A stretch of 64,000 nucleotides of DNA from Nocardia sp. NBC_00508 (GTDB taxonomy: Bacteria; Actinomycetota; Actinomycetes; Mycobacteriales; Mycobacteriaceae): NCBI RefSeq assembly GCF_036346875.1, contig NZ_CP107852.1, forward strand, positions 7,006,001 through 7,070,000. The letters are read 5' to 3'. Within the stretch, counting starts at the first letter, position 1; every line of letters begins with the position of its first letter. The notes beneath the pieces were generated by a model that worked only from the letters and a program-made list of their open reading frames with translations, did not search any database and was not told where the DNA came from. Below are positions 59,323 to 64,000 of this stretch, one piece after another. A program made the position numbers and the translations under genes.

Positions 59323-60555
59323 CTAGGGCCCGTGCTCGGGCGCGGCCTGCAGTTCGGGCGCGGCGGCGGCCAGCAATGCGTCACGGTCGCGGCTCAACGG
59401 AGGATAGATACGCCGGGTGTTGATGGCGCGCTTGGTGTCTTTAGCCTTCTCGCCACACGCGACCACGTGGCGGTCCCAGCCCTCGGTATACACCGCACCT
59501 GCCGGTCCCAGATCGAGAACCGTGACATACCAAGGGATCCGCAACGGCTTCACGGGCTTGCCCAGAAGATCGCCGATGACGTTGTATCCGGCCCATCGGC
59601 CCATCGGGCGACTGTGCTGGCAGGACATCACCGACATATGCTCGTCGTCCATTTGTGCGGCGGCGACGTCACCGGCGGCGAATACCCCGGGCACACCGCA
59701 GACCCGCAGATAATCGTCGACGGGCAGTCGACCCAACCGGTCACGGTCGACCCCGAAGTCCGCGGTCAGCGGGTTGGCCCGCATACCGGCACACCAGACG
59801 ACGGTGGCGGCGGGCACCACTTCACCCGAGGAGAGCGTCACGCCGCGCTCGTCGATGGCGACGACCCCGACGCCCAACTTGGTCTCGATCCCGGTGTCGG
59901 CCAGCGCCGCCTCGATGACCGGTCGCGCCGATGCGCCCATGTCCGAGCCGACGAACCGGTTGCGGTCGATCAGGATGACCCGCGGTGCGACGGCACGCGT
60001 GGCAAAGGCGTCGGCGAGCATCGCGGGCAGCTCAGTCGCCTCTTCGATCCCCGTCAAACCTGCCCCGACGACGACTACTGTCGCGGCCGCCGGGTCAGCG
60101 GAGCCCTCGGCAAGCCGGCGCAGGTGGGCTTGCAGTCTGGTCGCTGCGTCATGGGTGTCGATGTCGAAACCGAACTCCCGCAGGCCAGGGATATCGGGCT
60201 TGACCACCTGGCTGCCCAACGCGAGCACCAGCCGGTCGTAGCCATCAGCGCCGGCGGTGGATTCCACGACCCGCGCCACAGCATCGATCGCCGTCACTTC
60301 GCCGACGATGTGCTTGATTCCGACCGGATCGAGAAGAGCGCTGAGCGGGATGCGGGATGTGCTCAGATCGCGTTCATAGTCGCGCACCCGGATGTCGTGG
60401 TACGGCGTGGAACTGATCATCGTGACATCGACGGTTCCGACCGCCACACCGAGCTCGTCAAGCCGCCGGGCCGCCGCGAGCGCCGCCCACAGACCCGCAA
60501 ACCCGGACCCGAGAACCATGACACGCGAAGGATCGGTCACTGCAGCGCGCTGCAC
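59323..60555 (-). CDS. NAD(P)/FAD-dependent oxidoreductase, NDH-2-like
   Basis: Codes for 410 aa. Two dinucleotide motifs are clear: VMVLGSGFAGLWAALAAARR for FAD and TVVVVGAGLTGIEEATELPA for NAD(P)H, plus the second FAD contact VCGVPGVFAAGDVAAAQ. Lengths and motifs fit type II NADH dehydrogenases and related single-subunit flavoproteins, but the C-terminal membrane-anchoring helices of true NDH-2 are not obvious. It may pass electrons to quinones or another small acceptor. The gene lies between two copies of a 25-bp repeat. Confidence 0.82.
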   Translation of the reverse strand: MQRAAVTDPSRVMVLGSGFAGLWAALAAARRLDELGVAVGTVDVTMISSTPYHDIRVRDYERDLSTSRIPLSALLDPVGIKHIVGEVTAIDAVARVVESTAGADGYDRLVLALGSQVVKPDIPGLREFGFDIDTHDAATRLQAHLRRLAEGSADPAAATVVVVGAGLTGIEEATELPAMLADAFATRAVAPRVILIDRNRFVGSDMGASARPVIEAALADTGIETKLGVGVVAIDERGVTLSSGEVVPAATVVWCAGMRANPLTADFGVDRDRLGRLPVDDYLRVCGVPGVFAAGDVAAAQMDDEHMSVMSCQHSRPMGRWAGYNVIGDLLGKPVKPLRIPWYVTVLDLGPAGAVYTEGWDRHVVACGEKAKDTKRAINTRRIYPPLSRDRDALLAAAAPELQAAPEHGP

Positions 60556-60566
60556 ATCGTCATTCT

Positions 60567-60591
60567 AATACTCCAGCCGGGCTTCGTGATC
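60567..60591 (+). repeat. 25-bp direct repeat, copy 2
   Basis: Identical to 59233-59257; lies just upstream of the oxidoreductase gene start. Confidence 0.75.
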
Positions 60592-60595
60592 GTCG

Positions 60596-60829
60596 ATGCT
60601 GCTGGTCGGGGCGCTGGAAGTGGGGTGGCCACGGAGTGATCATATTGTGTTTGTCTGGGACACAACTGAATTGGCGGTAGCCGTGTTCGGTAGCGTAGTC
60701 ACTGAGTGGTGCACCGACCGCGGTTGGACCGGCGAGCGCGTCTACCTCACCGACTACATCCGCGACCTCGGACGTACTCCGGCCGCCGACCAGTCGTTGA
60801 TCAACCTGGTCACCGTCGTGCGGCCCTGA
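60596..60829 (+). CDS. Small hypothetical protein
   Basis: A 77-codon frame with protein-like content in its second half (VFGSVVTEWCTDRGWTGERV, YLTDYIRDLGRTPAADQSLI). No clear ribosome site precedes the ATG and no family is recognised. It may be real or the tail of a lost gene, since the C-terminal part looks better than the N-terminal one. The following 60830-61049 shows no gene. Confidence 0.35.
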   Translation: MLLVGALEVGWPRSDHIVFVWDTTELAVAVFGSVVTEWCTDRGWTGERVYLTDYIRDLGRTPAADQSLINLVTVVRP

Positions 60830-61049
60830 GCAGGTTTCGGCTGACAGTTGCGCGCCAGCGGACCGTGTAACCGTCCGTGTCTCGCAGACCGCCGATGACC
60901 GTTTTACGAGAATCCGGATCGATCGAGGAACGGTATCGGTTGTGCGACGGATCGGTGGAGATGCCGCTCGTCGGTGTCTCAGTCGGCGCGTAGCTGCCGC
61001 ATGCTGGCGGATAGAGGTCGGCCCCACACCGGTCGAAGGGAGATACACA

Positions 61050-62246
61050 GTGGCATTGGGACGTCGTCGGCTGCTGATCGGCTTCGCCGGTGCGGGTGGC
61101 CTCACCCTGGCCGGATGCGGGCTGGCGCGAGAACTCGCGCCGCCACCCGAACCCGCCACAATCCGATTCGATCCCCCACCCGGCGCCCACGACGTCGAAG
61201 CGCGCAGCACCGGCACGGTCACGGTCACCGACGGGACGCTGCGGTCGGTCGAATGGATCGATGAAACGGGCAGATCACTGCCAGGCACATCGGCACCCGA
61301 TCATCGAACCTGGACCAGCGCCGAACCACTCGGCTACGGACACACCTACACCGCGAAAGCCGTGGCACACGGCGAAACCGGCGACGTCACCGTGACGGCC
61401 ACCTGCACCACGGTGCAACCGCAACGACTCATCGACGTTTCGCTGCGTTCCGCCAATCTCGTCGAGCTGGCCGAAAACGACACCTACGGAGTGGGTTTCG
61501 TGCTCGTCGCCCATTTCGACGAACCCGTCGACCGGGCAGCCGCGGAACGCCACCTGAAGGTCGCCACCCAGCCCGCCGTCACCGGTGCCTGGTACTGGCT
61601 CGACGATCAGAACGCACACTGGCGGCCGGAGCGCTATCACGCACCGGGAACCAGGATCACGGTCACGGCCGAACTCTTCGGCCTCGCGCTCGGCGAGGGC
61701 CGCTACGGCTTGCGCGACCAACGGGTGTCGGTGATCATCGGCCCAGCGCACGTCGCGATCGCCGATGACGACACCAAGCAGATCGAGGTCTTCGACAACG
61801 GAAACCTGGTGCGCACCATGCCCACATCGATGGGCATGGGCGGCACCGCGGTCGTCGGTGGCAGATTCCTGTCGTTCTGGACCCGCCCGGGCATCTATAC
61901 CGTGCTGGACCGAATGCACCCGGTGATCATGGACTCCGCCACCTACGGCCTGCCCACCAACTCCGGGCTCGGCTACCGCACGAGCATCAACCACGCGGTC
62001 CGCATCAGCCACGGCGGAATCTTCGTGCACGAACTGGCCGCAAGCATGTGGGCCCAAGGCAACACCAACGTCTCGCACGGCTGCCTGAACCTCTCCCCCA
62101 ACGATGCCGCATGGTTCTACGACTTCGTCATACCCGGCGACGTCGTCGAGGTCCGCAACACCGGCGGCGACTCCCTCGACATCTGGGAGAACGGCGATTG
62201 GAGCATCCCCTGGCCCGACTGGCTTCGCGGCGGCGCCCACACGTGA
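61050..62246 (+). CDS. L,D-transpeptidase lipoprotein
   Basis: Codes for 398 aa from GTG 61050 after AAGGGAG. The N-terminus is a lipoprotein signal (LLIGFAGAGGLTLAGC, lipobox LAGC). Two immunoglobulin-like regions (about 45-250) precede a YkuD catalytic domain with HGGIFVHELAASMWAQ and the catalytic SHGCLNLSPNDAAWFYD, where Cys is the nucleophile. The layout equals mycobacterial LdtMt2-type enzymes that make 3-3 cross-links in peptidoglycan outside the membrane; they are inhibited by carbapenems. An earlier in-frame start exists at 60942, but it would place the signal peptide internally. Confidence 0.9.
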   Translation: MALGRRRLLIGFAGAGGLTLAGCGLARELAPPPEPATIRFDPPPGAHDVEARSTGTVTVTDGTLRSVEWIDETGRSLPGTSAPDHRTWTSAEPLGYGHTYTAKAVAHGETGDVTVTATCTTVQPQRLIDVSLRSANLVELAENDTYGVGFVLVAHFDEPVDRAAAERHLKVATQPAVTGAWYWLDDQNAHWRPERYHAPGTRITVTAELFGLALGEGRYGLRDQRVSVIIGPAHVAIADDDTKQIEVFDNGNLVRTMPTSMGMGGTAVVGGRFLSFWTRPGIYTVLDRMHPVIMDSATYGLPTNSGLGYRTSINHAVRISHGGIFVHELAASMWAQGNTNVSHGCLNLSPNDAAWFYDFVIPGDVVEVRNTGGDSLDIWENGDWSIPWPDWLRGGAHT

Positions 62247-62249
62247 CAC

Positions 62250-62391
62250 GAAAGGCCAGTTCGCCGGCGGACACCCAGCGCCAGAGTTCAGGCAGGTCGG
62301 AGGTGTGCGTCCAGGTCACCTCGCGATCCAGACGGGCGGCGTCGGAGTACACGTCGAGCCGCAGGTGCGGGATCGCGGTTGGAGTCGGCAT
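62250..62391 (-). pseudogene. N-terminal fragment of a PucR-type regulator
   Basis: From ATG 62391 the residues IPHLRLDVYSDAARLDREVT and WTHTSDLPELWRWVSAGELA match the purine-catabolism regulator (PucR) N-terminal domain. After ~50 codons similarity ends, where the sequence becomes the antisense of the L,D-transpeptidase gene end. The remaining ~450 residues, including the C-terminal helix-turn-helix, are absent. Confidence 0.6.
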
Positions 62392-62569
62392 TCACCGCGG
62401 ACCGCCTGTCCACCTCCAGACGGGAACTCCTGGAGACGGACGGGCGGTTCTGCTCTTCAAGCATCCGCCGGCCTGAACTGGTAATCGAGCTATTGCCTGA
62501 GCGCGCAGTGTGTGCCGAGTCCGGCTGCTGTGAATGGAGCAGGCGACGGCCAGCCCGAGTCCGGCGTGA

Positions 62570-63202
62570 TCACCCCGTCCGGTATGCCCGGAGAAACGTC
62601 CGCACTCCTTCGACGATGAGTGGCCTGATACGGGTGTCCTTCGCGGCGTTGGCGGAACCGAATCGGCTGAGCGCGACCCCGAAGGTCAGCGCGATGAAGT
62701 GGTCGGCCGCGAGTCGCGCGTCGGGGACATCGAGCAGCCCTGCACGGGCGAGGGCGGCGAACCGTTCACCCATGGCCTCCTCGGGCGCGTCGGTCAAGGC
62801 ATGGTCGTCGCGGTGTGGCAGGTGATCGGATCCAGTCCGGACCAGTCGTTGCAGCGTGGTGTACTCCGCCGAGTCGAGCATGTCGGTCGCGATCTGCATC
62901 GAGAACGTGACCAGGGCGGCCTCCAATTCGGCGGCGTCGGTGAGACCGTCGAGCGTGTCGTCGAGGGTGCGCCGGATCGTGTCGAGCAGTGACTGGCCAA
63001 CTGTGTCGAAAACCGCGTGCAACAGGGTCTGCTTGTCGCCGAAGTAGTCGTAGACCGTCCGCTTGGACACCCCGGCACGGGCGGCGACCGCGTCGACGCT
63101 CGACCGCTCGAAACCGTCGGCGACGAACAACTCCCGGGCCGCCGAGAGGATGGCGGCCCGCTTCTGTGCGGACCCTGCGCGCAGCGTCTTCGCGTCTGGC
63201 AT
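62570..63202 (-). CDS. TetR/AcrR-family regulator
   Basis: Codes for 210 aa. The helix-turn-helix is RAAILSAARELFVADGFERS, SVDAVAARAGVSKRTVYDYF, GDKQTLLHAVF. The C-terminal domain (RLVRTGSDHLPHRDD) is like the AefR/TetR_C_7 type. A TACGAT box lies 6 bp before the ATG, so the transcript is probably leaderless. It is divergent from the MFS transporter, with an operator-like repeat between the two starts. Confidence 0.87.
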   Translation of the reverse strand: MPDAKTLRAGSAQKRAAILSAARELFVADGFERSSVDAVAARAGVSKRTVYDYFGDKQTLLHAVFDTVGQSLLDTIRRTLDDTLDGLTDAAELEAALVTFSMQIATDMLDSAEYTTLQRLVRTGSDHLPHRDDHALTDAPEEAMGERFAALARAGLLDVPDARLAADHFIALTFGVALSRFGSANAAKDTRIRPLIVEGVRTFLRAYRTG

Positions 63203-63218
63203 GAGCGGATCGTAGCAT

Positions 63219-63240
63219 CACTACACTGCACCGTGTAGTG
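63219..63240. promoter_or_regulatory. Probable TetR operator
   Basis: CACTACAC (63219-63226) and GTGTAGTG (63233-63240) are perfect arms with a 6-bp spacer, next to the -10-like box of the tetR gene and 108 bp before the MFS start. Confidence 0.65.
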
Positions 63241-63347
63241 TAGTGCCATCAAGTGCCGAACCGTCATCTGGTTGCCCAGGGAGCCCGGGCGCACACATCA
63301 GGCACGGTCCACGCCCTTACTCACACCCAACGATGAAAAGGACGTCT

Positions 63348-64000
63348 ATGTCCGAAACACTGGTTTCCCCGGTCCGCATTGGGAGGCCGGCGATAGGTGC
63401 CCTCGGCATCCTGGCACTTGCCCTCGGCAGCCTGCAGTCAGTGGTAGACCCCGCGCTCCCGCTACTACAACGTGAGCTGGGGATCACCCCTTCCGAAGGG
63501 GCGTTGATCACCAACACATTGCTCATCACCGGCGCGGTTGTCGCACCCATCGCAGGCAAGCTCGGCGATCGCTACGGCGGAAAGCGAGTGCTGGTCCGGC
63601 TCATGGCGGTGGTCTCAGCCGGTGGCCTGTTGGCCGGCCTGGCGCCGAACCTGCCGGTGTTGTTGCTCGGCCAGGTATTGCAGGGCGCGATGGTCGGCGC
63701 GCTGCCTCTCTCTTACATCTTGGTGCGCAAGCACCTCCCGGCAGGTGAGACGCAGGTGGCGATCGGGCTCGTTACCGGGCTGTTCACGGCCGGCGCCATG
63801 GTGGGAACGTTGATTGCCGGGCCAATCGCGGAAGGACTGTCTCGGCATTGGATGTTCGCGCTGCCGACGATCGCGATCATCGCGACGACGCTGATCGTGT
63901 CCCGGCTGATGCCGCATGATCCGCCGATCCAGACGGACGACAGGATCGACTGGCCTGGCGCGAGTCTGCTGAGCGGGACGTTGCTCGCGCTCATGCTCGG
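63348..64000 (+). CDS. MFS drug/multidrug transporter (3' cut by window end)
   Basis: At least 217 codons are visible from ATG 63348, preceded by AAAAGGA; the gene continues past the window. Six hydrophobic helices are seen, beginning AIGALGILALALGSLQSVVD. The MFS signature between helices 2 and 3 is GKLGDRYGGKRVLV, and the helix 5 motif region is LVTGLFTAGAMVGTLIAG, like the DHA2 drug-efflux group. It is divergent from the TetR regulator, which probably represses it. Confidence 0.85.
   Translation, partial: MSETLVSPVRIGRPAIGALGILALALGSLQSVVDPALPLLQRELGITPSEGALITNTLLITGAVVAPIAGKLGDRYGGKRVLVRLMAVVSAGGLLAGLAPNLPVLLLGQVLQGAMVGALPLSYILVRKHLPAGETQVAIGLVTGLFTAGAMVGTLIAGPIAEGLSRHWMFALPTIAIIATTLIVSRLMPHDPPIQTDDRIDWPGASLLSGTLLALML

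Noticed and set aside
59314..60639. 441-codon plus-strand open frame
   Set aside because: It is antisense to the well-supported NDH-2-like flavoprotein gene.

Overview
The window is high-GC DNA with actinobacterial habits: GTG and TTG starts, genes overlapping by 4 bp, and several candidate leaderless genes with a TANNNT box about 6 bp before the start codon. DUF3558 lipoprotein, DUF2332, DUF2293, CGNR zinc-finger, MimR-type and CmtR-type genes together point to a mycolic-acid actinomycete, most likely Nocardia or a close relative. This taxonomic call is inference from gene content. No rRNA, tRNA or CRISPR array was seen.

Layout. 1-901: a tandem pair of related secreted or membrane proteins (the first only as a tail). 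1377-4106: an FAD/NAD(P)-binding protein divergent from a LuxR regulator, with a perfect 30-bp palindrome between them. 4233-10474: small redox and regulator pairs (SgcJ-like, FMN reductase/TetR, a CmtR-like/CDF/DUF3703 metal operon, FAD monooxygenase/MarR), most with clear inverted-repeat operators. 10475-16626: an accessory-looking stretch with recombinase and IS relics, a choice-of-anchor K-like protein, a YegP-like protein, epoxide hydrolase/CGNR regulator, DUF2293 and SRPBCC proteins. 16667-20483: a degraded sigma-factor gene and what remains of a propane-monooxygenase-type locus (MimR-like activator, truncated amidohydrolase and DUF59 genes, alcohol dehydrogenase, monooxygenase-like protein) without the monooxygenase genes. 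20519-27586: arginase-family protein, a DUF1444-like protein, a HEAT-repeat gene split by an intact IS256-type element with 9-bp target duplication, and a broken DUF1214 gene.

27639-45026 is the centrepiece: six minus-strand genes, each overlapping the next by 4-8 bp, encoding three modular type I polyketide synthases (2193, 1769 and 997 aa), a glutathione S-transferase-like protein, a cytochrome P450 and a GNAT-like protein. PKS1 has ACP-KS-AT-AT-DH(inactive)-KR(inactive)-ACP order, PKS2 is KS-AT-DH-KR-ACP, and PKS3 is KS-AT-ACP with no thioesterase. The expected product is a short, mostly unreduced acyl chain with one reduced and dehydrated extension, released by an unidentified route and possibly oxidised by the P450. 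I do not recognise it as a described cluster.

45494-64000: membrane and secreted proteins, a BtrH-like protein, a ubiquitin-like modifier next to a BNR-repeat protein, DUF2332 and DUF2306 proteins, a lycopene cyclase followed by a polyprenyl synthase-like protein that has lost both Asp-rich motifs, a membrane protein/TetR pair, a VOC protein, an NDH-2-like oxidoreductase flanked by a 25-bp direct repeat, an L,D-transpeptidase lipoprotein, a truncated PucR regulator, and a TetR/MFS pair cut by the window end. At least ten gene remnants lie in the window, mostly between 4.7 and 27.6 kb, so this looks like a decaying accessory region around an intact biosynthetic operon.
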